Below, in pieces: positions 1 to 8,424 of a stretch of 64,000 bases of DNA. The position numbers and the translations under genes were made by a program. The stretch is from SZAS-103 sp038323475. GTDB lineage: Bacteria; Pseudomonadota; Gammaproteobacteria; Xanthomonadales; Xanthomonadaceae. The first letter of the stretch is position 1. The number at the start of each line of letters is the position of its first letter. The DNA lies in the NCBI GenBank assembly GCA_038323475.1, contig JBBQHA010000001.1, positions 12,855-76,854 of the forward strand, written 5' to 3'. Below the pieces are notes generated by a model, which was given only the letters and a program-made list of their open reading frames with translations, did not search any database and was not told where the DNA came from.

Positions 1-879
1 AATCCCGGCCGCAACAAATACCTCGCCGGCGTCGACTACATGCTCGAGGCGATGCGCAGCGACTGGATACAGCGATGGAAGCCCATCGAACGCCTGTCGG
101 AACATCCGAAGGTCGCCTTCCTGGTCGGCTTCCCGCGCTCCGGAACGACCCTGCTGAACCAGGTCCTCGACGGCCATCCGTCGATCCAGACGATCGAGGA
201 AAAACCATCCGCATCGAAGATCACGGCGGGCCTGCGCGCGATGCCCGGGGGCTATCCGCACGCGCTCGCGGATCTCGACGCGTTCGACGTGACCTGGCTG
301 CGCGACGCGTATTTCAGGTCGGCCGCCGAACACGGCGCGAGCGACCGCAGCAAACTGCTGCTCGACAAGTTCCCGATGAACACTGCGCTCGCCGGGATGC
401 TGCACCGGGTGTTGCCGCGGGCGCGCTTCGTGTTCGCGCTGCGGCATCCCTGCGACGTCGTGTTGAGTTGCTTCATGCAGAACTTCGAGCTCAACAACAC
501 GATGGCGAATTTCTGCACGCTCGCCGATACGGTGGCGCTGTACACGCGCACGATGGATCTCTGGCAGGCCTGGCGCGACGCGTTGCCGCTGGACGTGCAC
601 ACGGTGCGCTACGAGGACGTCGTCGAGGACTTCGATGGGCAGGTGCGCGCCCTGTGCGATTTCCTCGGCGTGCCCTGGCAGGACGACCTGCGCGATTTCT
701 CCGCCCGGGCGCTCGAACGCGGCAGGATCAATACGCCGAGCTACGAACAGGTCAGCCGGCCGATCTACCGCGAGGCGCTGTACCGCTGGCAACGCTACCG
801 CGAATACCTCGAACCGTTCCTGCCCGCGCTGCAGCCGTACATCGATCGCTTCGGTTACTCCGATTCCCCGGCCTCGTGA
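1..879 (+). CDS. Sulfotransferase family protein, 5'-truncated by the window edge
   Basis: The frame is open from base 1 to the TGA at 877-879, so the true start lies upstream; an internal ATG at 40 is probably not the start. The PAPS 5'-phosphosulfate loop is visible as FLVGFPRSGTTLL (residues about 40-52 of the visible part), and the 3'-phosphate-binding segment follows as FALRHPCDVVLSC. This is the layout of bacterial sulfotransferases that often carry N-terminal TPR repeats, which would be upstream here. The family moves sulfate from PAPS to a hydroxyl or amine acceptor; the acceptor cannot be told. A 7-bp hairpin (879-885 with 892-898, loop GTGAAA) begins at the stop codon but has no T-run, so it is not a convincing terminator. 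Confidence 0.85.
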   Translation, partial: NPGRNKYLAGVDYMLEAMRSDWIQRWKPIERLSEHPKVAFLVGFPRSGTTLLNQVLDGHPSIQTIEEKPSASKITAGLRAMPGGYPHALADLDAFDVTWLRDAYFRSAAEHGASDRSKLLLDKFPMNTALAGMLHRVLPRARFVFALRHPCDVVLSCFMQNFELNNTMANFCTLADTVALYTRTMDLWQAWRDALPLDVHTVRYEDVVEDFDGQVRALCDFLGVPWQDDLRDFSARALERGRINTPSYEQVSRPIYREALYRWQRYREYLEPFLPALQPYIDRFGYSDSPAS

Positions 880-967
880 TCCTGGGTGAAACCAGGATGA
901 GGGCCGACGCTCGCAGTCTTCGGTCTGCCATTCGGTGCATCGTCACGGCGCAATCAAGGGCGTTGAT

Positions 968-1028
968 GCAGCCCGGATGAAATCCGGGGAGTCCTTCGAA
1001 TGGAGCCCCGCATTGCATGCGGGCTACG
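968..1028. repeat. REP-like inverted pair (BIME-like)
   Basis: Two short palindromic units face each other. The first is GCAGCCCGGATGAAATCCGG, starting at 968, with a CCCGGA/TCCGGG stem. The second, read on the minus strand from 1028, is GTAGCCCGCATGCAATGCGG with a CCCGCAT/ATGCGGG stem. Both share the GYAGCCCG core common to proteobacterial REP elements. The pair sits between the convergent ends of the sulfotransferase and HAD genes, the usual place for such elements, and the HAD stop codon lies inside the second unit. Confidence 0.6.
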
Positions 1029-1656
1029 CGAGCAAGCCGGGCAACTCTCCCGGCATTGCGCACAAACGCGTCGCGTCGCGCAATTCATCCGCCTCGCCGA
1101 AGCCCCACAGCACGCCGACCGATCGCATGCGGTGATGGCGCGCGCCGTCGATGTCCATGTGGCGGTCGCCGATCATCCAGCAATCGCCAGGATCGACGCG
1201 AAGGCGCTCCAGCGCTGCCGCGATCAGTTCTGGCTTCTCGCCAATGCGTCCATCGCTGGTCGCTCCGGAGACGGTCTCGAACAGGGCGCCGAACGGCAGG
1301 TGATCGACGATGCGTTGCGCATGCGGCTGGTTTTTCGCGGTCACCACCGCGAGGCGATGGCCGCCCGCGTGCAAGGCGAGCACGGCCTGTTCGATGCCTG
1401 GGTAGATCGTGTGCTCGGACCAGCCGATCGCATCGAAACGCTCGCGATACAGTTCCACCGCGCGCTCGGTACGCGCGGCATCGCCGAGCAACGGACCGAA
1501 GCTCGTCCGCAATGGCGGGCCGATCCAGCGCCGCAACGCTTGCATATCCGGCACCGGCTCGCCGAGCCGTTCGAGCGAATGCGCGACGCAGCGAGCGATG
1601 CCGACGGCCGAATCGATCAGGGTTCCATCGAGGTCGAAGAACAACGTGTCGCGCAT
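1024..1656 (-). CDS. HAD-family phosphatase, phosphoglycolate phosphatase-like
   Basis: A 210-residue subfamily IA HAD hydrolase. Motif I is FFDLDGTLIDS at residues 6-16 (nucleophile Asp8, acid Asp10). Motif II is the Thr in VVTAKN, motif III the Lys in EKPEL, and motif IV GDRHMDIDGA. An alpha-helical cap fills residues 15-90. A longer frame runs upstream, but I take ATG 1656 because the family begins right before motif I, TGAGG lies just upstream, and pgk ends only four bases before. The gene is therefore probably translated with pgk. The substrate is unknown; phosphoglycolate or another small phosphate ester is the family guess. Confidence 0.85.
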   Translation of the reverse strand: MRDTLFFDLDGTLIDSAVGIARCVAHSLERLGEPVPDMQALRRWIGPPLRTSFGPLLGDAARTERAVELYRERFDAIGWSEHTIYPGIEQAVLALHAGGHRLAVVTAKNQPHAQRIVDHLPFGALFETVSGATSDGRIGEKPELIAAALERLRVDPGDCWMIGDRHMDIDGARHHRMRSVGVLWGFGEADELRDATRLCAMPGELPGLLA

Positions 1657-1660
1657 CGCC

Positions 1661-2839
1661 TCAGGCCACCGCACGCGCCTTGAGCGCGGCGACCGCCGGC
1701 AATTCCTTGCCTTCGAGGAATTCGAGGAAGGCGCCGCCGCCGGTGGAGATGTAGGACACCTTGTCGGCGATGCCGTACTTGTCGACCGCGGCGAGCGTAT
1801 CGCCTCCGCCCGCGATCGAGAACGCCTGCGAATCCGCGATCGCATGCGCGAGCGTTTCGGTGCCGTGGCCGAACGCGTCGAACTCGAACACGCCGACCGG
1901 CCCGTTCCACACGACAGTGCCGGCGTCGCGGATCAATGCGGCGTAGCGCGCGCTGGTCTCCGGACCGATGTCGAGGATCATGTCGTCGGCGCCGACATCG
2001 GCAATGCGCTTGACCGTCGCCGGCGCATCGGCAGCGAATGCCGGCGCGACCACGACGTCGGTCGGGATCGGGATCTCGGCGCCGCGCGCTTTCGCATCCG
2101 CGATGATGTTGCGCGCGGTATCGAGCAGGTCGCGCTCGCACAGCGACTTGCCGACCGGATGGCCGAGCGCGGCGAGAAAGGTGTTGGCGATACCGCCGCC
2201 GACGATGAGTTGGTCGACCTTCGACACCAGGCTGGTCAGCAGTTCGAGTTTCGTCGACACCTTCGAACCCGCGACGATCGCGAGCAACGGACGCGCAGGT
2301 TCGTGCAGGGCCTTGCCGAGCGCATCGAGTTCGGCCATCAGCAGCGGCCCGCCGCACGCGATCGGGGCCTGCCGGATCACGCCGTGGGTCGAGGCCTGCG
2401 CGCGGTGCGCGGTGCCGAACGCATCCATCACGAACACGTCGCACAACGCCGCGTATTTCTTCGACAGCGCCTCGTCGTCCTTGCCCTCGCCGACATTCAT
2501 GCGGCAGTTCTCGAGCAGGGTCAGGCTTTCCGGCGCGACATCGACGCCATCGACCCAGTCCTTCACCAGCGGTACGTCGATGCCGAGCATTTCCGACAGG
2601 CGTTGCGCGACCGGCGCGAGCGAATCCGCCTCGCTCCACACGCCTTCCTTCGGCCGGCCGAGGTGCGACATCACCAGCACGGTCGCGCGATTGGCGAGAG
2701 CGTGCTTGAGTGTCGGCAGCGAAGCCGCGATGCGCTGTTCGGAGGTGATGCGGCCGTTGTCTAGCGGCACGTTCAGGTCCTGCCGGATCAGTACGCGCGT
2801 GCCCTTCAGATCGAGGTCGGTCATGCGCAGGATGGTCAT
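1661..2839 (-). CDS. pgk: Phosphoglycerate kinase
   Basis: A 392-residue enzyme of glycolysis/gluconeogenesis that transfers the acyl phosphate of 1,3-bisphosphoglycerate to ADP in the cytoplasm. The N-terminal substrate domain has VLIRQDLNVPLDNG and SHLGRPKEG; the C-terminal nucleotide domain ends with the hallmark GGGDTLAAV near residue 345. Length is normal for bacterial Pgk. ATG 2839 has GGAG nine bases upstream; a second ATG five codons later lacks a ribosome site. An HAD phosphatase follows directly. In many gammaproteobacteria gap lies next to pgk; here gap is 20 kb away on the same strand. Confidence 0.98.
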   Translation of the reverse strand: MTILRMTDLDLKGTRVLIRQDLNVPLDNGRITSEQRIAASLPTLKHALANRATVLVMSHLGRPKEGVWSEADSLAPVAQRLSEMLGIDVPLVKDWVDGVDVAPESLTLLENCRMNVGEGKDDEALSKKYAALCDVFVMDAFGTAHRAQASTHGVIRQAPIACGGPLLMAELDALGKALHEPARPLLAIVAGSKVSTKLELLTSLVSKVDQLIVGGGIANTFLAALGHPVGKSLCERDLLDTARNIIADAKARGAEIPIPTDVVVAPAFAADAPATVKRIADVGADDMILDIGPETSARYAALIRDAGTVVWNGPVGVFEFDAFGHGTETLAHAIADSQAFSIAGGGDTLAAVDKYGIADKVSYISTGGGAFLEFLEGKELPAVAALKARAVA

Positions 2840-3048
2840 ATTGGAAGGCTCCGGATCGCCGAAAGACGCCTATTGTCCCCTGCCCGGCCCGTGCGCGACA
2901 AACCGCGCGAGGAAATCCGCGAATGCAGCGTGCGCAGGCCCGGCATGCGCGCGCCGCGACCAGCGACAATCGGCTCGATCGGGTTCGATCGACCGGATGG
3001 CGATGGACGTCGGACTTTGCCTGCTCGTTTCCCGCGGACCGTTGTGGC

Positions 3049-3444
3049 CTAGGAGGAAATCTGGTTGCTGTCGATGCGTCGCACGGGGGCGGCTGGCACT
3101 GGAACCGATGGGGGCGGCAAGATCGCCAACCTGGCATGGCTGCGCACAGGCGCGACCGGAGCGGCATTGCGGCCCTTGGTCAACACCCTGGACAGGCGCT
3201 TGAGGGTCATGATGAATCCGCGCCCTGCGATGACTTTCGGAGTCTCGATCGCTTCGGCGGTCGGATCGCCATCCGATCCCCGCCACGACTGCACGCGGTC
3301 GACGTCGTAGTCGGCCCAGCGCGAGTGGAAGATGCCGTTGGCGAAGGTTCCGTGGATCGCCTGCTTGCGATCTTCGAGCATGAACTCGATCGGCTCACCC
3401 GTGTAGGGCAGGAAGGTCGAGCTGAAGATCCATTTCGTTTGCAT
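3049..3444 (-). CDS. Hypothetical protein
   Basis: A 131-residue protein I do not recognise. It begins MQTKWIFSSTFLPYTGEPIE, has a mixed soluble first 90 residues, and ends in a Pro/Ala/Val-rich tail (VPVPAAPVRRI). There is no clear signal peptide or membrane segment. ATG 3444 is chosen because GGGGAG lies ten bases upstream; the frame extends ten codons further without a better start. A copy of the dyad shared with the neighbouring Crp/Fnr genes lies about 150 bases upstream, so it may belong to the same regulon. Confidence 0.55.
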   Translation of the reverse strand: MQTKWIFSSTFLPYTGEPIEFMLEDRKQAIHGTFANGIFHSRWADYDVDRVQSWRGSDGDPTAEAIETPKVIAGRGFIMTLKRLSRVLTKGRNAAPVAPVRSHARLAILPPPSVPVPAAPVRRIDSNQISS

Positions 3445-3591
3445 GACGCGGCTCCCCGCCAGCGACGCGCGCATCCCGCGCGCGAGGCGGTCGCGTCCTT
3501 GCGACCATTCGCTAGATCCTTGCGTGGCCCCGTCCCTAGGGCACAGCTTCCAGATCCTTCATCGCAATGGTGTGCGTTCTATCGGAAGCGG

Positions 3592-3611
3592 TCTGTCTGC
3601 CAGCGTACATA
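3592..3611 (-). promoter_or_regulatory. Crp/Fnr-type dyad, copy a
   Basis: On the minus strand this reads TATGTACG-CTGG-CAGACAGA. The left half and the CT start of the spacer match the other four copies in the 3-10 kb block; the right half is degenerate. It sits about 150 bases upstream of the small gene starting at 3444. Confidence 0.45.
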
Positions 3612-3628
3612 GGCCGGAGTTGCAGCTA

Positions 3629-4345
3629 TCAGCAGCCGAGTAAGCTCGTGTAGGCGTCGCGATCGATGCGGTAGCAGGCGCAGGAAACCGCTTCCAGGCC
3701 GGAGCGGTCGAGGATCGTGATCGTGCCGCGCGTGTAGCTGATCAGGCCTCTGTCCTGCAGCGCACCTGCGGCCTTGGTGATTCCGACGCGGCGCATCCCG
3801 AGCATGTAACCGAGGAATTCCTGGGTCAGGTGGAAGGTGTCGCTGGACGAGCGGTCGTGGGTCATCAGCAGCCAGCGCGCGACCCGCGCCTCGAGCAGGT
3901 GGAAACGCGTGCACGCGCCGGCCTGCGCCATCTGCGACATCAGCACATACACGTAGCGATCCAGCAGGCGCCGCAACGACGCATTGCGCGCGAGTTCGCG
4001 CCGGAACGCGGTGGCGTCCATGCGCAATGCCGAGCCCGCACCTTGCACGAGCGCGCGTTGCGGCGCGACGTCGACACCCAGCACCAGCGAAATGCCATGC
4101 ATGCCCTCGCAACCGACCATGCCCACCTCGAAGCCGGCCTGGTGGTCGATCGGCGTGATCAGCGAGATGAAGCTTCCGATCGGGAAATACACATGATCGA
4201 TGCGGTCGCCGCGTTCGCAGAGCACATCGGACTCGACGAGGTCCACCTCGTCGCAATGGGCGATCAATCGTTGCCGGTCGACATGCGGCAGGCGGGCGAG
4301 CAGGTGGTTCGCGGGAACCGGGGGCGCATTGGCGCGCAATGACAT
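3629..4345 (-). CDS. Crp/Fnr-family transcriptional regulator, paralogue 1
   Basis: A 238-residue regulator with an N-terminal cupin-like sensor domain (about residues 10-130, including HVYFPIGSFISLI and VGMVGCEGMHGISLVLG) and a C-terminal winged helix (about 165-225, TQEFLGYMLGMRRVGITKAA as recognition unit). The usual cyclic-nucleotide cassette (GE...R-S/T-A) is not visible, and there is no N-terminal cysteine cluster for an Fe-S centre, so the signal is unknown. ATG 4345 fits the family start; a longer frame to 4498 is not family-like and no strong ribosome site is visible. It is the most divergent of the three paralogues here and has no clear copy of the local dyad upstream. Confidence 0.85.
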   Translation of the reverse strand: MSLRANAPPVPANHLLARLPHVDRQRLIAHCDEVDLVESDVLCERGDRIDHVYFPIGSFISLITPIDHQAGFEVGMVGCEGMHGISLVLGVDVAPQRALVQGAGSALRMDATAFRRELARNASLRRLLDRYVYVLMSQMAQAGACTRFHLLEARVARWLLMTHDRSSSDTFHLTQEFLGYMLGMRRVGITKAAGALQDRGLISYTRGTITILDRSGLEAVSCACYRIDRDAYTSLLGC

Positions 4346-4523
4346 GATGGACGGCCTGTGGTGGCGTTGGAGAACCCAACGGCCGGCACAAGGAGGATTC
4401 CATTCCAAATGTCGGATCAGCGGTGAATGAACGCACGATGCGTCCGGGACGACTATACACACTCCGAACTTCACGAAAATCGTGCGCAGCGCTTCCATTC
4501 ATCTTCAACAACGCGATGCGGAC

Positions 4524-5264
4524 TCAAGCAGGCGTGAGTGGATTCGCGCTCGCCGTCGTGTCCCACGGCAGCAGGCGCATGTATTCGCTGCGCACCGCCT
4601 CGTAGCATTCGCAGGCCAGTCTTTCCAGTTGCACACGGTCGAGCACGGTGATGCGGCCGCGCTGGTAGCGGATCGCACCCGCCTGCTGCAGCTTTCCGGC
4701 TGCTTCGGTCACGCCCTCGCGGCGCACGCCGAGCATGTTGGCGATGAGCTCCTGGGTCATGCTCAAGTCGCTGCCCGGCAAACGATCGATGCTCATCAGC
4801 AGCCAGCGGCATAGCTGCTGGTCCAGATTGTGGTGGCGATTGCATACCGCGGTCTGGCCGATCTGCATCATCAGGGCCTGGCTGTAACGCAGCAGGATCT
4901 GCTGGGCGGCTCCGGCACGCTCGAATTCCTTGCGCAGGTCGCGCGCCTGCATGCGCATCGCGACCCCGGCGGCCTGCACGATCGCGCGGTGTGGGGACTT
5001 GCTGCCACCAGTGATCACCGGCATCCCGACGAGGCCGTCGTTTCCGATGATCGCGACTTCGGCGGTGTCGCCGTCCTCCAGCACGTAGAGCAGCGACACC
5101 ACGCAATCGATCGGGAAATACACCTGCGTCTGCGAAGCACCCGCTTCATGGACCACCATCCCGAGCGGCATCGGCACCGGCTCCAGGTACGCGGCGAGGC
5201 GCTCGCGCTCGTCGGCCCGGATCGAGTCGAGAATGTGGTTGGATTTCCTGCCGTTCTTGAACAC
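4524..5264 (-). CDS. Crp/Fnr-family transcriptional regulator, paralogue 2
   Basis: A 246-residue protein with a sensor beta-roll (VYFPIDCVVSLLYVLEDGDT, VAIIGNDGLVGMPVITGG) and a C-terminal helix-turn-helix containing TQELIANMLGVRREGVTEAA. It is very close to paralogue 3 (8425-9144) over its C-terminal half: TAVCNRHH, LDQQLCRWLL and RGRITVLDR recur in both. As in its sisters, cNMP phosphate-cassette residues and Fe-S cysteines are absent. It is divergent from the glycosyltransferase gene, and the intergenic region carries two copies of the shared dyad, one 86 bases before this start. Autoregulation and control of the glycosyltransferase unit is a reasonable inference. Confidence 0.88.
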   Translation of the reverse strand: MFKNGRKSNHILDSIRADERERLAAYLEPVPMPLGMVVHEAGASQTQVYFPIDCVVSLLYVLEDGDTAEVAIIGNDGLVGMPVITGGSKSPHRAIVQAAGVAMRMQARDLRKEFERAGAAQQILLRYSQALMMQIGQTAVCNRHHNLDQQLCRWLLMSIDRLPGSDLSMTQELIANMLGVRREGVTEAAGKLQQAGAIRYQRGRITVLDRVQLERLACECYEAVRSEYMRLLPWDTTASANPLTPA

Positions 5265-5349
5265 GAAAACACCCGCATGCGAATGGAGGTCGGGGACCAG
5301 AACGGCAAGACCCCTTGGTACCGAAGTTTATCTGCGGATTTCGGCCTGC

Positions 5350-5369
5350 TATGTACGCTGACGCACATA
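5350..5369 (+). promoter_or_regulatory. Crp/Fnr-type dyad, copy b (best copy)
   Basis: TATGTACG-CTGA-CGCACATA is an imperfect 8-4-8 inverted repeat (TATGTRCG pairs with CGYACATA). The four-base spacer matches the layout of Fnr-type sites. It lies 86 bases upstream of the Crp/Fnr paralogue 2 start and on the far side of the glycosyltransferase promoter region. Confidence 0.55.
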
Positions 5370-5782
5370 ACCGATTTTCGTTTCGTGCATGCTCAGCGCC
5401 CCTGCACGAAGCGGCAGCATTCGACGCGTTCGCACCGACCACAGCGCAGGATATTGCGCACGGGAGACCCGCTCCGGCGGCAAGCAGCAACCAGATGATT
5501 TCCCGACGCGCACGCCATGTCGTCCGCGCGCGCCACTACGCGAATGCGCCAGTACGGCCGTTGTGACCTCGCTGGAGCCGACAATGATCCTGGCAATGGG
5601 CGACGTGGTGCCGATGATCGCGCTCGCGATCCGGCTGCCGATCGCGCAGATGAACCAGCGGGTGCGCTGAGGGAATAAGGGCGCCTGCAGGCCAGGCATG
5701 GCTCCTCTGGCTTTGCCGCTCAGCGCGCCATCGTGAATCGAATCGTCCAGGTCATTAAGCTTGGCTCTCTGATCGGCCACTC

Positions 5783-5802
5783 TGCGTACGCTAACGCACG
5801 GT
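5783..5802 (+). promoter_or_regulatory. Crp/Fnr-type dyad, copy c
   Basis: TGCGTACG-CTAA-CGCACGGT keeps both core halves (GTACG and CGCAC) with the four-base spacer. It lies 85-135 bases upstream of the possible starts of the glycosyltransferase gene. Confidence 0.5.
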
Positions 5803-5916
5803 GGCGCCCTTCCTGCGCCCCGAAAATGGCCGACCGCGACAAGGCCGCGATACGTCGACTGCGCATGCGTGCAGTTGATTCGATGGCTTCGGTCCATTCC
5901 AGAGCGATCCCTGCAG

Positions 5917-7344
5917 ATGACGACGGTCCCCCCCACCGTGGGTACTGGTGCGCACGACGAAATCATGTCGGGCGAACCGCTACGATCCGGCCCGATGCGT
6001 CCGGGCCGGAGAAGTGACGGCCGCGGCATCTACCTTCCGGTGACGCTGAAGTTCGCAATCGCCTTGTCCGTCGCAATCGCTTGGTGCGTGCTGAGTATGT
6101 GGCTGTCGGAACCGTGGGTACGCGACCTGGCGAGGGTGACAGGGTGGCCGCTGGCGATCTTCGTGATCACTTTCATCGCCTATGTGCCCGGTTTCATGAA
6201 TGCGTTCCTGATCACGACGATTGCGCTGGATCGGCGCCCCAGGCGAGACCCGGTGGATCGCTATCCGGACATCAGCATTCTTGTCGCCTGCTTCAATGAG
6301 GCCGGCAAGATTGCCGACACCATCGGCAGCCTCGCATTGCAGCAGTATCCAGGACGCATGGAAGTCTTGCTTCTCGACGATGGATCGACGGACGCCACGA
6401 TCGCGGTGGCGCATGCGGCGATTGCGGCCGCCACGGCGCAACCGGGACACACATTCCGGGTTGTCGTTGGCGGCAGCAATGTCGGCAAGGCGGGCGTGCT
6501 CAATCGCGGCCTGGCGATGGCTACCACCGACATCATCCTGACCATCGACGGCGATTGCTGGGTGTACCAAGACGCGGTTCAACGACTGGTCGGGCGATAT
6601 CTCAGCGACCCGCCCGGCACGCGGGCAGTTGCGGGCGCCGTGCTGGTGAGCAATTCACGCCAAAACTGGCTGACCAAAGCGCAGGAGTGGGACTATTTCC
6701 ATGGCATAGCCGCGGTAAAGCGCATGCAGAGCATGTACCACGGCACGCTCGTCGCGCAGGGCGCCTTTTCGCTGTACGACCGCGACGCGCTGAACGAGGT
6801 CGGCGGTTGGCCCGCCTGCGTCGGGGAGGACATCGTGGTGACATGGGCGTTGCTGGAACAGGGCTATCGGGTCGGGTATTGCGAGGATGCGATCGCGTTC
6901 ACCAATGTCCCCGAAAAACTCAAGATCTTCGCATTGCAGCGCAAACGCTGGTCGCGCGGCCTGATGGAGGCATTCAAGCTGCATGGCGGCCTGCTGTTCA
7001 AGCCGCGACTGACCACGTTGTTCATCTGGTGGAACCTGCTGTTCCTGCCGCTCGACCTGGTCTACACGTTCGCGTTCATTCCCGGCCTGGTGCTGGCGCT
7101 GTTCGGCTACTTCTACCTTGCCGGCATCCTCACCTTGCTGGTGTTGCCGCTGGCAGCGCTGTGGAACTACTGCATCTTCGTGGTGCAAAACCGGATGTTC
7201 AAGCGACAGGACCTGAAGGTACGCCGCAACGCTGGTGGCTTCCTGTTTTATGCGCTCGGCTATTCGCTGCTGATGCAGCCGGTGTGCGTGTGGGGCTACG
7301 TTGCCGAATTGCTTGGCATGAGCAAACGCTGGGGTACCAAATGA
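5917..7344 (+). CDS. Family 2 glycosyltransferase, PgaC-like processive polysaccharide synthase
   Basis: An inner-membrane processive glycosyltransferase of about 475 residues. Two N-terminal membrane segments (LKFAIALSVAIAWCVLSMWL; ITFIAYVPGFMNAFLITTIA) precede a cytoplasmic GT-A domain with LLLDDGSTD, TIDGDCWV, VGEDIVVTWALL and the QRKRWSRG (QxxRW) motif. Three or four membrane segments follow. This is the arrangement of PgaC/IcaA, which makes poly-beta-1,6-GlcNAc; the actual sugar is not proven. The start is uncertain: GTG 5869, ATG 5917 and ATG 5965 are all possible and none has a strong ribosome site. The stop overlaps the start of the downstream barrel gene (ATGA), so the pair is coupled. 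No PgaB deacetylase or PgaD is nearby. Confidence 0.88.
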   Translation: MTTVPPTVGTGAHDEIMSGEPLRSGPMRPGRRSDGRGIYLPVTLKFAIALSVAIAWCVLSMWLSEPWVRDLARVTGWPLAIFVITFIAYVPGFMNAFLITTIALDRRPRRDPVDRYPDISILVACFNEAGKIADTIGSLALQQYPGRMEVLLLDDGSTDATIAVAHAAIAAATAQPGHTFRVVVGGSNVGKAGVLNRGLAMATTDIILTIDGDCWVYQDAVQRLVGRYLSDPPGTRAVAGAVLVSNSRQNWLTKAQEWDYFHGIAAVKRMQSMYHGTLVAQGAFSLYDRDALNEVGGWPACVGEDIVVTWALLEQGYRVGYCEDAIAFTNVPEKLKIFALQRKRWSRGLMEAFKLHGGLLFKPRLTTLFIWWNLLFLPLDLVYTFAFIPGLVLALFGYFYLAGILTLLVLPLAALWNYCIFVVQNRMFKRQDLKVRRNAGGFLFYALGYSLLMQPVCVWGYVAELLGMSKRWGTK

Positions 7345-8243
7345 TATTTCGAACCGTGCGAGGCCTGATCGCAGCGATCGCAGTGGTGGTGTCGGTGTCG
7401 GCGCATGCAGGTGGATACGGCGGCGTCGAGGGCTTCCTCTCCAGCGACGCCGATGGCACCGAGATCGCGAAAACCGCACTGGATCTGGATTTCCGGCATG
7501 CGGACGGCGAACATTACCAGGGCATGTCGCTGGAACAGGCTCGATTCCGGCCGTTCGGACAGGGTTGGATCGGGGATCGCCGCGCCTACTGGCGCTTCGC
7601 AGATGGCGGCGGGCAATGGAAGTGGAACGGCCGGATCGGCACCGATGGGCGCACGCTGCTCGGCAACGCGTCCATCCACAATGAAGTCCCGCGCCGGCAG
7701 GAATACTTCCTCGAACGCGAGATCGTCGAAACGCCGCTTGGCTTGCAGCGCGACATCTACTCCACCTACACAGGCGCGGCATACGACCTGCCCTTCGACG
7801 ACCGCAACATCCTCACCACCGTGCTGGGCGTCCAGGATTTCAGCGGGCGCAATGTGCGCCTGCAATATCGCGGCAATTTCGTGCATGTCATCGCGCCCGC
7901 CTGGGGATTCAGCGCCCAGTTGCGGCTGCGCTACTTCCATGACAGCAATCCGCACGAGTTCGACTATTTCTCGCCGCGCTGGTACGCGGAGGCGATACCC
8001 ACGCTGCAGCTGCGGCGATTTCGTGCCGGCTGGCGCTATGCCATCGCGGCCGGATACGGTCGGCAGCGCGCCGCCGATTCAGGCTGGCACGATGCGCGGA
8101 TATTCGTGGCTGCGGTGACCAGTCCGAAGGAAGGGCATGACTGGTTCTTCCAGGCGGGGTTCACCTACGCCAATACCCCCGTCAATAGCGGATTCACCTA
8201 CGACTACAAGCAGCTGACGTTTTCGATCGGGCGTTCCTTCTAG
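7341..8243 (+). CDS. Outer-membrane beta-barrel protein, possible polysaccharide export porin
   Basis: A 300-residue protein with a clear signal peptide (MIFRTVRGLIAAIAVVVSVS, cleavage after AHA). The rest is rich in alternating aromatic and polar strands and ends in Phe (FSIGRSF), as outer-membrane barrels do. The segment HDSNPHEFDYFSPRW recalls strands in the barrel domain of PgaA-type exopolysaccharide porins, but the periplasmic TPR domain of PgaA is absent. ATG 7341 overlaps the glycosyltransferase stop. Inference: the pair makes and exports a surface polymer. An unrelated barrel role is possible, because the family assignment rests on pattern and context only. Confidence 0.72.
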   Translation: MIFRTVRGLIAAIAVVVSVSAHAGGYGGVEGFLSSDADGTEIAKTALDLDFRHADGEHYQGMSLEQARFRPFGQGWIGDRRAYWRFADGGGQWKWNGRIGTDGRTLLGNASIHNEVPRRQEYFLEREIVETPLGLQRDIYSTYTGAAYDLPFDDRNILTTVLGVQDFSGRNVRLQYRGNFVHVIAPAWGFSAQLRLRYFHDSNPHEFDYFSPRWYAEAIPTLQLRRFRAGWRYAIAAGYGRQRAADSGWHDARIFVAAVTSPKEGHDWFFQAGFTYANTPVNSGFTYDYKQLTFSIGRSF

Positions 8244-8256
8244 ACAAGCGCCTGCC

Positions 8257-8276
8257 TGTGTACGCTCGCGAACCGC
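8257..8276 (+). promoter_or_regulatory. Crp/Fnr-type dyad, weak copy d
   Basis: TGTGTACG-CTCG-CGAACCGC keeps the left half and the CT of the spacer but has a poor right half. It lies 14 bases after the barrel gene stop, between convergent genes, so it controls no obvious promoter and may be chance. Confidence 0.2.
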
Positions 8277-8424
8277 GCGCCGGTGGCAGCAGCCGCAGGC
8301 TTCATCGCCGCAGAGACAGCTCATTCGATGAGGGATGGGATGCATGGCGCGATCGGCAACGGAGACGTTGCCTGATGCAATGCACTCCTGGTTCGGAGAA
8401 CAGGCGGAGTTCCGGCGTCTGCGC

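Larger units (their letters stand above)
5265..5916. other. Long divergent intergenic region
   Basis: Roughly 650 bases between a Crp/Fnr gene (minus) and the glycosyltransferase gene (plus). It holds two copies of the 20-bp dyad (5350-5369 and 5783-5802). It also holds a possible 28-codon hydrophobic reading frame (5584-5670) with GGAG six bases before its ATG. I see no tRNA, repeat array or clear terminator. Confidence 0.5.

Noticed and set aside
2870..3286. 138-residue minus-strand frame between pgk and the small gene at 3049-3444
   Set aside because: It overlaps the better supported gene, has no start signal, and its composition is that of a shadow; a remnant of some regulator tail cannot be excluded but is not supported.
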